Source: Xiphias gladius | Taxonomy: Eukaryota; Chordata; Actinopteri; Istiophoriformes; Xiphiidae | Assembly: GCF_016859285.1 (NCBI RefSeq) | Contig: NC_053400.1 | Location: forward strand, 31,306,001 to 31,370,000 | Direction: 5' to 3' | Length of the DNA stretch: 64,000 nt | Shown here: in pieces, positions 24,154 to 36,400 of the stretch | How the letters are laid out: each line of letters opens with the position of its first letter | Position numbering within the stretch: position 1 is the first letter of the stretch | Notes under the pieces: model-generated | The model's input: the letters and a program-made list of their open reading frames with translations, nothing else | Databases searched by the model: none | Told to the model about the DNA's origin: nothing | Program-made: the position numbers and the translations under genes

Positions 24154-26279
24154 CAAGTTGTGGACGGTCCCCCTCCAACGTGACACTTTGTTGGCAGTTA
24201 AATTCATCAGGGAGACCCCTCCTATCCATAAAGTCAGCAGTTATAAATGTTAGTAAGTCATCAATAAAGGGTTAGAGGTCTCTCAATTTGAAAAAAGCCA
24301 TCAGGAAAAGTTAGTCAGTTACCTATAAATGTTATGGGGGAAATTTCTTCTGTGAAATGTCCCACTCACTACATATCAGGACACGATGGACATACTGTCG
24401 TTCATGCCCCCCAGTTTTGGAAAAGCGAAATGAAGCAAGTGTCTGAGAGATTGACGATTCATCAGTGCTGTGTTAATAGAAAAAATATTTTGAGGGTTGG
24501 CAAATGTCCTGATAAGTCGTCCACCCCATGTTCACGTTATTTTAACCAAAGTCTGTACACGAATTGAAAATCTGTTGAAAAAATGTTGTCGTTTCCAATT
24601 TGTTCACCACTGAACCTTCACTTTATTTATTTTTTATATCATATTTGTGTGTACTGAAGTTGTTGCTTTTAATTTTTTTCTGAAATTGATTTTTTTTTTT
24701 TGTAAGGGTGTCCCTCAGGGGGAGGATGTGTAGTGGACACGCAGCCTGATACAGACACACTTACATGTCCATTTATTCTGTTTTTTTAAAAAGTCTTTCT
24801 GCAGGCAAATTCAGACGGATGCTGCGTTTGATAGTGAGAAAAATTTAACATCAGAGCTCTTATTTTGAACATGGGGTGTGTTTTCTTGAGACTTGAAGTG
24901 TCCGCTAACAACCACCACACAAGAAACCGTAGCTTCCCTTACTTTTCATTTTGAAAACACCTTAAGGGTTTTTTTATTTACTCATTTAAAAATAGACTGA
25001 AAAGAAAATTCTGAATAATGTGGGACCTCTTAAAGGACGTCTGTCTTAAACCAATAGTCAGGTGCCCACATGAACACTGCTCATCCAGACATCCCCTCCA
25101 AGTGTCTTCTGCTGTAAGTGATGGAGCAGAAAAGCCCCCGAGTCCTCGTTCCGTGTGAAACTGTGTCCCAGCGTCTAAGCTGATGTGAGGCTTGGCCAGT
25201 CTTGAGTTGACGACAGCGAGGCGAGCTCCGTTTCATGGTTCACATGCGAATGTTGGGGACTTGAAAATCTATGAACCTGTCCTTTTTTAAGTTTAGTGAA
25301 TCAGTTTCAATGGAAACACTGGTATACGTTGGTTTTCATGGTTTGTTTGTTTGTTTTTTTTGTTAAAATTTATTAAAACAAGTTTCACCGTAATAAATGT
25401 TTCATACTCTTGCAAAAGAAAAAGTGAAAATTAGGGCGACTGTATAGTTTTTTTTGTTTTTTTTAACTAAACTCCCATGAAGAGAGTTGAGAAAATAAAA
25501 CCCTTAAGTTAAGCTTTAAATGTATCAATTGAATAATTATTGAATTTGCTTTTATTTAATTTCCAAACCTGGGTTCTGATGTTAGTTCCAGTTATCAGTT
25601 CAATGCTTTTTTTTTTTTTTTTAAAGGACTATTCTATTTTTTTTTTTAAATAATCACTCACTTTGCACACGGCAGTGCATTAAATTTCTAATCGCTGTAA
25701 TGTCGGTGGATGATGCTGTGGTCTCCTACTGGGCCCCCCGGCGCCCTCGAAGCCACCCACGCAGATGTTTTCACTCTGCCGGATTGGACCTTTTTTTTTG
25801 TCTGTGTGGGTGTACAGATTGTTTGATTGACAGCTCCCTCACCCTTCTGTTAGGGCGGGACAACTTCACCCCCCCCCCCAACATTTCTTTGGGTGAGCAG
25901 GGACTCAGAATGGAGGTAAAAAGTTTTATTTTTAATTTTTTAATGTTTTCTCTTTATTTCTCAAGTGGTTTCGGGCTTTTTTTTTCCTGCCAAGTTTTAG
26001 TTCTTCCGTAAATTTAGGGAACGTAAAATGATTGGTCGCATTTCATTTATCACTGTTATCGTCATTTAATTAATGGATCCATGTTTATTGGACCCGGGGC
26101 CGAGTCACAAGACCGTCGCATTAAATTCCGAGATTGGACACGAGAACTTGTGAAAGTGGGTTTTCACACAGCATGTAAATCCTGTGGACCTCTGAAAACA
26201 TTGTCCCGCCAAACCAAAAAGCGGGTTTGAGTCGTGTTTTAGGGACATAACAGTCTGCAGGCGAGGCTTCACCCGACCA

Positions 26280-26637
26280 CACCCAGAACGGCCACCCAAC
26301 TCCTCCCGTCGGCCCCTGAACAATGTCATCATTCCGCCCGCGACTGGCGCCGCGCTTCGGAGCCCCCCCCCGAGGTCTCGCCCCGAACCGGCAGCTGCGA
26401 CCCGCACGGCGGTTTGAATGTTGGTGTATTGATACGGAGTTATGTGTGAAAGGGAAGGTGAGAGGTGCTCGGCTCCTAATCCTCTTAGCGGCATTACGCT
26501 GAGCCTCGTTCAAGCCCTGACATGCGGTGCGCCCTTGTAGCTCCCCAAAAAAACCGGAGTCAGCATCTCTGCGTGCGTTACGCGCGGCTCGAGGGACGGT
26601 GCGCGGCGGCGAAGGGGCCGAGCGGCCGGCGGTACAG
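26280..26637 (+). promoter_or_regulatory. GC-rich, CpG-rich block with probable non-coding first exon of slc24a1
   Basis: The stretch is markedly richer in GC and CpG than its surroundings (many gcg/cgc, around 26330-26400 and 26570-26640) and ends with a strong donor, ACAG|GTAAGA, at 26637/26638. A matching acceptor, TTTTCTGTTTCCAG, lies at 27304, so a 5' untranslated exon spliced to 27305 is plausible. Long minus-strand open frames here are a product of GC content. The transcription start cannot be placed from sequence. Confidence 0.45.
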
Positions 26638-27146
26638 GTAAGACCCGCACCCGCACTCGCTGCGCACGGCTGCTTTCGGGATTTTAGCGTCGCTTCGACT
26701 CGATTTTGTGGCCGGTGGAGGGACACAGATTAACAGTTTGCGCCGACCTTGGGTGATAATCTGGCCTCAGCCCCGCCACGGTTAAACCCAACACGTCGTT
26801 TTTGGGGGTTTTTAGGTTTTTTTGCAGTCACAGATTTAACGGTTTTGCTCAACGTGGACATCTCGATGCACCTGCCGCCGGGGTTGTTCAGTGTTTCGTT
26901 GGTAACCGCTGAGAGCGCGCGCATTTCATCACGCTCTCTCCCAGCGCGCGCCCACGCCTGTAACGCTAAATGGGATCGGAGGCAGTTCCGGAAGGAGTTG
27001 CTTCGTTTTGACTCGGGTCCGGCTTTTTCTCGCCGTCTCAACGTGTCTGATATGTCTCCAGTGGACTCCTGCTTTGTGAAAAGCCAAAAGCCCGTGTGAT
27101 TATGTAGCCATAGTAACAGGTGGCTGTCTGCATCCCCCCAACACAG

Positions 27147-27180
27147 ACACACACACACACACACACACACACCACACACC
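27147..27180. repeat. (AC)n microsatellite in the slc24a1 5' region
   Basis: AC dinucleotide run broken by ACCAC near its end; it lies in the presumed 5' UTR intron. Confidence 0.9.
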
Positions 27181-27304
27181 ACACACACACTGGAGTAGAT
27201 CTGCCTCTGCAACTATGCAAGCAGAAGCAGAGAGGACAGTGGAAAAAATACAGACACGTCCGTGATGATGTGATTTTTCAGCTGCGTGTATTTTCTGTTT
27301 CCAG

Positions 27305-27476
27305 TCCTTCAACAGGTCGAAGCTGCCAGCTGTAAAAGATGAAACACACTGTGTGCACATGTGTGTGTCTCCTCTCTGTCGGCGGTGTCCTCTCGCCACG
27401 CAACGGCGCTGGAGCCGTCAAGGAATAGCAATGCATCTGACATAGCTTCCCGTTGGGAGTCGAGACCACGAGGGCA
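27305..27476 (+). other. Predicted 5' UTR part of the first slc24a1 coding exon
   Basis: The segment follows a good polypyrimidine tract and CAG acceptor at 27302-27304 and runs without a splice signal into the ATG at 27477 (context gggcaATGaac). It contains an upstream ATG at about 27340. Assignment as UTR is inferred from the acceptor and from the donor at 26637. Confidence 0.4.
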
Positions 27477-30400
27477 ATGAACGTGCGCTCGCCTCCGAGG
27501 AGGAGACTCAGGAGCAGTCGCGTCCTCCTCTTCATCTCAGGTGTGCTGCTGTGTTTCGTCTACACCCTGACTCTGAAAGCCAGGCTGTCGGAGCCGCGAG
27601 CCTCCGCGCAGACGGACGTCGTGGAGGTCGGCGTTCGGGAGGTGATGGCGTCCAATGAGACGGAGGAGGAGGAGGAGGAGGTCTCACCCGAGGGCAGCAA
27701 GCCCCCTCTGGTGATGATCGTCAACAGGACAGATATTGAACAGTGTGTCTACGTAGATCCCCAACCCCCCAAACCTCCTCCAACTCCACCGCCACCAACC
27801 ACCACGGTTCCCACGCGTCCCCCGCTCCAGCCCCCTCACAGGAAGGGCGAGTACCCGGAGGACATTTTCTCAGTGGAGCAGCGACGACAAGGCTGGGTGG
27901 TCCTGCACATCATAGGCATGACCTACATGTTTGTCGCCCTGGCCATCGTCTGCGATGAGTTCTTCGTTCCTGCGCTGGAGGTCATCACCGTCAAGCTGGA
28001 GATTTCGGATGACGTGGCCGGGGCCACCTTCATGGCGGCTGGGGGCTCTGCCCCCGAGCTCTTCACCTCCCTGATCGGCGTCTTCATCTCCCACAGCAAC
28101 GTGGGCATCGGCACCATCGTGGGCTCGGCCGTCTTCAACATCCTGTTCGTGATCGGCATGTGTGCCATTTTCTCCCACGAGATGCTGCACCTGACCTGGT
28201 GGCCCCTGTTCCGAGACGTGACCTTCTACATCCTGGACCTCATCATGCTCATCATCTTCTTCCTGGACAGCACGATCCTGTGGTGGGAGAGCATCTTGCT
28301 GCTGCTGGGCTACGTCAGCTACGTGAGCTTCATGAAGTTCAACAGTCAGATCGAGCAGGCGGTCAAGACCCAGATCAACAAGCACATGAGTATCGTCAAG
28401 GTGTGGACAGCCGAGGAGCCGGAGAAGGTCAGTCGCTGTCACATCCGGGGCCGTATCAGTGGTTCTAGCTTTTAAATGTGAATATTTGCTGGTTTTCTTA
28501 TGAATATATCTGAATATCTTTGGGTTTCGGACTGGCGGTTGCACAAAACAAGCAATTTGACTGTGTAAATTTGTGCTCCGGGAAATTGTGACGGGCACTT
28601 TTTCTCCCTACATTTTATAGACCAAAAAATTTAATCAGTTAATCGGCAAATGAATTGATGAAAATATCATTGTGACTAATTTTCCAGCAGTACGCCAGGA
28701 AAGAAAGGACTCCTTACATGTTGAAAAATAAAAGTTAAATAACCAATCATCTTAGTTTATAAATGCGATTTGCAACAGAATTTTGTGGATTGATATCTGA
28801 ATATGAACATCACAACACAAGTCTAGTCGATAAAGGGTCGGTTTCTAATTACTGAACGGCCCAAGGTTTAACTGTAAGTCTGGCGATATTGTATATTTCT
28901 GTTATCGTCACCAAATCCCATGAAACGCCCAAAACCAGCAGTGAATGTATCCTATTAACAACCATTGCCTGTGTGTCTGACACCTGACGTATCTTATTCC
29001 TCTTTGCGGCTGGGCTCCGTATTTGTCCAAAAAAAACCACTGCTGAAAACACATCAGTGAGCAACCCTGTTACACTGGGTGACATGGTTCCTTCATCACC
29101 GTGAACACACACGGTGGAGTTTATTTTTGACTCGTTCCCACACGCGCCGTCCTGCTGCCACAGATAATCGTTAGAGCCCTGGATGTGGATTAATCCTCCG
29201 CTGAAAATAGTCCCCAACGAATGCACTATCCGCCCCTGTTTGAACGACGTTACCTAAAAACCACACTGCCCAGCTGTTTCCGGGCAATTGTTTAAACTTT
29301 CTCAATGAACGACACCATAGATCCGTGAGCTGATTTTGAGGATTAACGCCGTCAGTAACGCGCGGTTGTCCTGGGGCTGGAGTCTCACAGACGGGGCAGG
29401 GAAGCCAGAAATGATTTGGAGACGCGTTAAGGCATCAGTGGTTCGAGTCTTTCTATGAGATTTATCATGGACAGTGGAAAAAGAGACAGAATAACACAAG
29501 CCTTATCCTGGGAAACTACCCGAAGTATGAATTAACTCCAGCAGGTGTCGATTTTAAACCTGTTTTGCATTCGTGCAACCCCCAGAAAAACAGAGAGGGG
29601 GGGCAAAAAACAAAACAAAAAAAAACACGGTAATCCGACATAAGAAACAATGGATACAGACAAAACAGATGTCTCTGCGGAGCGGTTGTTACCGGACCGA
29701 CTTCCATTTGTACACAGCGTATTTTCTATCCTTTTATTTCCTCTGTTGCCTGCTCAGATACGGTGAAAGAAGGGGAGGGGGGCAATGATTTGTGGGTCTG
29801 AGCGGGTGACAAGCCCGTATTTGTGTAAAATCCTTTGATGGTGCTGAACAGAGAGGACGCCAGGTGTCACAGCGAGTGTGTCGCACCGATGGAGTGATGG
29901 AAATGTCACTCCGTGTCTGCGTCACGGGCCCTGAATTGTCAGTATCTGGACACCATTTCATTTAGAATAATCAAACCTCTAAACAAAGGAGTGTAATGTA
30001 TTTTTTAAAAGGCTTATTTTTTTCAGACTGCCTGCAGACAAAACCGCTTTCTGCAGCTGTCGGAGCAGTAAATGTCTGAGCCTGTGATTAACATGCAGGG
30101 CTGTGTTTCAGTATTTCAAGTATCGGCAACACATTCTCCAATTAGCCTGAAGCACATCTGCAGTCGCTATGCGCCCCTCCGGTCACCACGCTGAGTGTAA
30201 TGAGGCATGCTGCCACACGAATTGGTCAGAATTACTGGAATTCAAAATATGCCTTTTGTTAATACGTTCCGATGTACGCATTTTCGTTCATATTAATACA
30301 CCCAGGATCGACGTTCCACCAGCGAACTCTTCTGTTTCTTGAGAATGTGTAGTGCTGTCTCTCCAACAGTGTGTTCAGAGACGATAACCCGCGGACACCC

Positions 30401-33400
30401 GCTGAATATGCGGTATCGCACTGGGGACACAAGGCACTGAGATATTCGCGTTGCAGAGACAAAGGGCTCATGCGGGAAGTCGCTCTGATGAACAGATTCG
30501 TTCTCACGCACCAGAGAGTGTAAGAGAACTCGTTGCATCGACCGGTTTTCTCGTACTTAGAATTTTCTCTCGGGCGGGAATGAAATTCGCGAATGGTCCA
30601 GACTTGTCACACCAGTCGTGTACAGATAGTCTGCCTCAGGGCTGCAGCTAATGATTATTTTGATCATCGATTAATCTGACAATCAATTAATCGTTTAGTC
30701 TTTAAAATGTCAGATAATGGTGGAAAATGCACAAGCGCAAGGTTTTGTTTTTTGTTTTTTCCGACCAGCAGTCCGAAAATCAAAGATACTCAGTTTACGA
30801 TGATATAAAACAGAGAAAAGCATAAAAATCCTCACAAATTATAAACTGGAACCAGGGAACGTTGGGCGATATTTAAATTTCTTTTAATTAATTTATTTTT
30901 TTACGCTTGAAAAATGCCTTAAAATGATTAATAAGTTGTCAAAATGTTTGCCGATTATTTTTCTGTCGATCAACCGATTGATTAAACGACCAACTCTTGC
31001 AGCTCTAGTCTGCCTCTCTCCGCAGGGGAAGAAGCACGTGTTTGACATAAGAATTATAATGCCTGTAGCTGAAAGAGCAATGGAATAAACAAAAACAAAA
31101 ATCCTAAATAAGGATTTCATTGATTATAATTATGCTAATGATCAGATCTCACGAACGTGCACCTACTCGTGAACGGGTGGTGTTCATCAGGTCTCGTGCA
31201 GAGCTTGGCGAACCTGACTTGGAGCCCTCGTACCAACAAGCGTCGCAGAAAAATAAGTAAGAGAGTTTCAGGATAAGAACAGGAGAACGTTTGTGCCAGT
31301 GTTGCTCGTAAGCACACACAAGTGCCACCTGTGAGTCTGTCTGTGTCTTGGCCACCAGTCTTACAACAGATGACCTGATCGGTTCATTTCAACAAGCGAT
31401 TTCAACCCAAGTGGCAAAATTAACAACACAGTCTGAAGGTAAGTGACTGAGTGACGCCTGGATCTTCGTACAGCCACGGCCGGATTAACCCGCTGCGTGG
31501 GGCAAAAAAAAAAAAATTGAGTTGATGGACCCCGATTAACCCTGTGTTTACTACCCCTCTTTGTGCGGTGTGTGTCGTTTATATTGCGGAGCAATATTCT
31601 TATTCTCAATAAGAAGACACGAAACAACTGCAGCCACGCACAGCAGCCACAGAGACACATACAATGATTTCAAAGAGACAAAAAACGTTTACAAAGGGAC
31701 GCTGAATGAGGGTTAGGACACGAAAACAAAAGGGGGCAAAACACCTGCAGAGAGATTTAAAACCACTACAAAGAACCAAAAAAAAAAAAAACTACAAACC
31801 ATTTTGCATCTCTTTCACTGTGGGGGTCTTACCCTTATGTAGGGGTGGGGGGCCTTTTACATGTCCGTGCCCAGGGGCATTTTGTCTCATAATCCGTCCA
31901 CCTACCCACCCGTCACCAACCCAGCAATTATGCCTTTGACAGTCAGGATCTGATCTTGGCTCAGACCGAGCTTCAGACAAATCTAACACATCTGGATTAA
32001 ATCAAACGTTTTTGGTTTTTGGTGATGGAAATCTGAACACTCACTGAGCACTGACTTTACAGGAGAGTGAAGCTCCACCACCTCCACCTGCTGCTCCCTC
32101 TGCTGCTCCCGCTGCTCCTCCGTCTGCACCGAAAGCAGAGGAAAAATCCAAACCAGAGCCTGAACCGCCTCCGGGCAGCCCTCAACGCAACAAACCGCCG
32201 TCAGATCCACAAGAGGACAAAGCCAGACTCAGGGTACGGAAAATTATTTTATGGTTGGTGTTAACTGCAGGTAGACGGCTATATGAGCTTCCTCTCACCT
32301 GCAACCACAGCCAGTTTTCTATGTTCGTTCTGTTTATTCAGGTAATTGCCTAGTCATGTTGTTTGGAAATGAATTCCTCATGTAAAGGCAGAAATGAATC
32401 CCAGGGGTTCTTTCACCTTCGCACTTCCACCACAGTGGAGGGTTTTAATCAGCTTGTCTGCAAGTCGTGAAAAGGTTATTTTAAGCTTAAGGCTGTAAAA
32501 TGTCCTGTATACGGGTAAGTGTAGCATTTTAGGTGTTAAATTCACTTTTCGAAATCTTGAAAAACATATGGCTTCTTGGTGTGTCTAACTAAGAGAGTCA
32601 TAATGAAACCAATGTTTCTGGTTTCTGTTTCAGAAGGAAGAAAATCTCTTTCAAAATCCCACTGACATTTGTAACTACGCTAATAACAGAAAATCCAGCC
32701 TTGGAACAGACACTTTATCATAAGTAGGAAGGTAGCCATTGAAAAATCTGACCTAATCGTTTATTCAGTATTAATGTCTTTTAGCCGCCTTTAACAAACA
32801 CCATCTCCCATAAGCCCCAGACGTTTCCGGGTTAATGCCGCGTTCACGTCATATCGTCTAAACTCGGACTTGTAAATCCGAGTCTGAGACATTTGGGAAT
32901 TTCTGTCAGCCACGACATCTGGCTGTCGGACGGGGATGATGGGGATGTCACGATCCCACGGATAATGTTTTCTTCCCCGACATCTTAATTCTGCAGCTGT
33001 GCAGCTCTCAAAGCTGTCCCTCTCCTTTCCGTTCCTTCACGCCCCGCTTCTCCGCCAGTCGTGCTTTCTTGGAGAAGCTTGCTATTGCTGCAGTGTTACC
33101 AAAAAAAGGGAAATAAGAAAAATCTAGTTTATTTTTTAGCATTTAATTGTCAAGTTGTCAGGTTTTGATGGTGAGCTGAAAATGTTTTGCGATCACCAAC
33201 TGAAAATATCGGTGTCACTGCTGGCCCCCCCCGAAAGGTCCGAATGATGCCTTGGAGTTGATGATGATACGTGCCCGCTGTCTTGCAGGTGCGTCCCGTC
33301 CTGCAGCGAGGCGGCAGCTCGGCCTCCCTCCACAACACGTCGCTGCGGAGCACCATCTTCCAGCTGATGATCCACACGCTGGACCCTCTGGGAGAAGGTA

Positions 33401-36400
33401 ACGGCCAGAACCAGTAACGGCCTCTGCGGTCACAAGATAGAATCTGCAGCCTGGTGGTAGAGGTGTTTGGAGTAAAGCGATGTTGGAATTTATAAAATCC
33501 GTATGAAATTTAAGCTGTGGTGAAATGTGTTTCCCTGAAATGTTGTTTTGCATCACAGGACCACGTTACAGAACGACCAAATACTGCGTGTCTCTTTATA
33601 CCATTTAATAATACAATAAAATGCCCTTAAAATGGAGAATAAGGAAGCAAACAAACAAAAAAATCCCTTTTTAAAGGAAAAAAACTTCTAATTCCTTCTG
33701 TATTTGTCTTCAGATTAATGTCCCTTTTCACTTTTGGAGAACATTTTGAGACTTTGGATATTATTTAATCACAACAATGGGTAAATGACTTTAAATTCGT
33801 AACATTAGACTTTTCTGTCTTTGCTATCTACTTGATACAGGAAACTTTCAGACCAGTTAGACCAGTCCTGTAATAGTACAATGTACTGGCATACACTGAG
33901 TCGTCTTGGAAAAAGGTTTTGACACTCTCGTCTTTTGGTTTTGCAGCGAGCGATCCGTTAGATCTCTGCAACAGCGGGCAGCTGAAATCTGGGTTGTGTT
34001 CAGGGCCCAGATGAAGTTAGAATCGGAAGGATAAGAATATACGAGCTGCATCTCGCGCCTCTTGATTTTTGTTTTTTTGTTTTTGAAAAGTTCAATCATT
34101 TGAAACGTAGCCAGAAACATTAACTGTATTGATCTTTCAGATGCAAACATTAGAAACTGTTGCCTTGTAACGAGCTTCACTTTTAAACACGTTTCCAGCT
34201 GCACCGTTAGTTAGTAACCAACAACATATCAGTAATGTTACTTTGGTTAGCTAACATGCGTTTGGTTAGGACGATATGTTTGCTAGCTTGTTTTGCCTGC
34301 ATTTGTGTCACGTTTGTGTGTGTGTGTGTGCGTGCTAGCTGGAGCTTATTGAATAGGTGCCGTGTGTGTACAAGTCTGTGTGTTTGCGTGTGCTGCAAGT
34401 ACGAGCATCTCCTCCTCATTTTTAGATTGGTGTAGTTTTTATAGTATTTATAGTGGCTTAAACGCCGAACCCACGATGTGTGAAGATGAACAGCATTCCC
34501 AGTGTAGCGTATGCATTGTTAGGCACTGCTATCTGCATCTCGCCACGTCCATCTCGGTTTGTCCGTCGATGCTGAAGTTTCACTCCGATTCACAGCTTCC
34601 CATTCGGCTGTTGAGGGGAAGCTGAAATGACGACACCCAGCGACCGATTCTCTGGTTTTTTTTTTTGAGAAAGGGTGTTAGACAACCTAGTTAAAGCTTC
34701 AATGCTGCTGAAACCCACTTTCAGATTGGTTAAACTTTTATTAATGAAAGCAAGTGCGATTTCATTGCATTTTCTCAATCTAGACAACAGTAGACCAGGT
34801 CTAGATCGAAGACCTGGTCATAAGTAGAACCGGAAGGGCACTCAGTGGAACGCAGACGTCTGCCAAGGCCAGTGTCAAACAATCCATACACCAGACCACC
34901 AGACGTTGTTTTAAACCGCCTTTAAACTCTCCCTGTTAATCTAGTCCAGATCTGAAAAGTCTAAGTATAGTGGTTTTTGATTCAGACACGGATGAAGGAA
35001 AAAAGTGGTGAAATCGCCCTTTTTCAGTGTTTTCACAAATAGAATAAAGCTTCACAAACCTGAGGCTGTTAGTGGAGTCTCCTTGTTAATCGAGTCCCGG
35101 TTTGAAAAGTTTCAATGCAGAGTTGTTTTTTTAACAGGACCTGGTCCATTTTGACCTGGATGCAGGAAACAAATTGAAATCGACATTTTTCACTTTCAAT
35201 TAACATAATAAAAGTTTCTGGAATCTGAAATTGGGTTTTAAGCAGCTTCAAGGCTTTGACCTAAAAAGGGTCATAAAACCCTTTCACAGCATTAGGTACA
35301 TTTTTTTTTAAAAAGGAGAATCGTTGCTGCAGTAATAGACTGGTCAATGTGATTCAAAAGAAAAAGGGGTTGACAGATGGTGACAAGGAACTTTTCTAAT
35401 TTCTTGAAGAGAGTAGGACCCTTTTCTTATTCATATACGAGCACTGGTGCTGAGTATTTTCATTCTCAGCCGTTCTGCTTAATGTCAGTGAACCGGTAAC
35501 ACTTTATAACGGGTAATGTAGCCGTCAGCAGCTACGAGGACATTTCAAGTGTTCACTAATGCACTGCACTCGTCAGCGATTACAACTTCTCCCATGAAGA
35601 CCATTACTTAATGTTACATTATTAGAACTGTGTTTTACTATTTTTATCATTACAGTACATTGATAAACACTTGCATCTGCATCCAACTACACTATAGTGC
35701 GTTATAAACATTTATTAGATGTTTAAACTGCTAATAAATCCTAAATACGATGACTTAAAGTGATATTAATCTATTTAATGTCATATATGACAAAAGAGTG
35801 GCTAATTTTCAGATCTGAGAAACCGGAGATTGTGAATTTTTGGTATTATTTTTGCTTGAAAAATTACTAATCAATCAACTTTCCAGCTCTAGGACGCAGT
35901 GAAGCTGTCAGCGGCCCAGCTCTGTGCCGCTTTGTCCGTCCCGTCCCCCTCCTGTATGTCAGGGTAGCGTGATGAACCGCGGCGACCTTCAGCACGTCCT
36001 CGGACTCGCAGGGGCCGATTGTTCCTCGCTCTCGCAGCGCTCGGCCACCGCTGATCCCTAATCAGCTTTTCAATACCGGCTAATAAAAGCTGGATAAGAG
36101 CCAGTGTGCCAGCAGACCAAGCTCTTTATCTCCACGGAAGTGGTGTAGCGGTGGGCCCGGGGCCCGAGACCGGCTCCATGCGGCTGGATTGAATGTCATG
36201 TCCGTGGCTTTAACTGTCCGAGTCTTAAGTGAAGCTTCCAGACACCTACACCTCTGCTTTTTTTTTTTCTTTCATAAATTCAGATGTGGAGCAACAGATT
36301 AGAGAGTAGTCAGTGTGCTGCAGTAGATATCTGAACTGTGACCCAGTGTTTAGACTGACAGGAAAGGAGAAGGCTCAGGCGCACCCAGATATCACTTCTT

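Noticed and set aside
26121-26726. 201-codon open frame on the minus strand
   Set aside because: It lies in the CpG-rich block, where stop codons are rare by composition; the translation is low in hydrophobic patterning and resembles no family, and two other frames are also open.
27453-27476. Eight-codon N-terminal extension of slc24a1
   Set aside because: It would need a TTG start; the first ATG is at 27477 and leads straight into the signal-anchor helix.
27870-28598. 242-codon minus-strand frame opposite slc24a1 exon 1
   Set aside because: His/Asp/Gln/Glu-rich mirror of the conserved transporter exon; a shadow frame.
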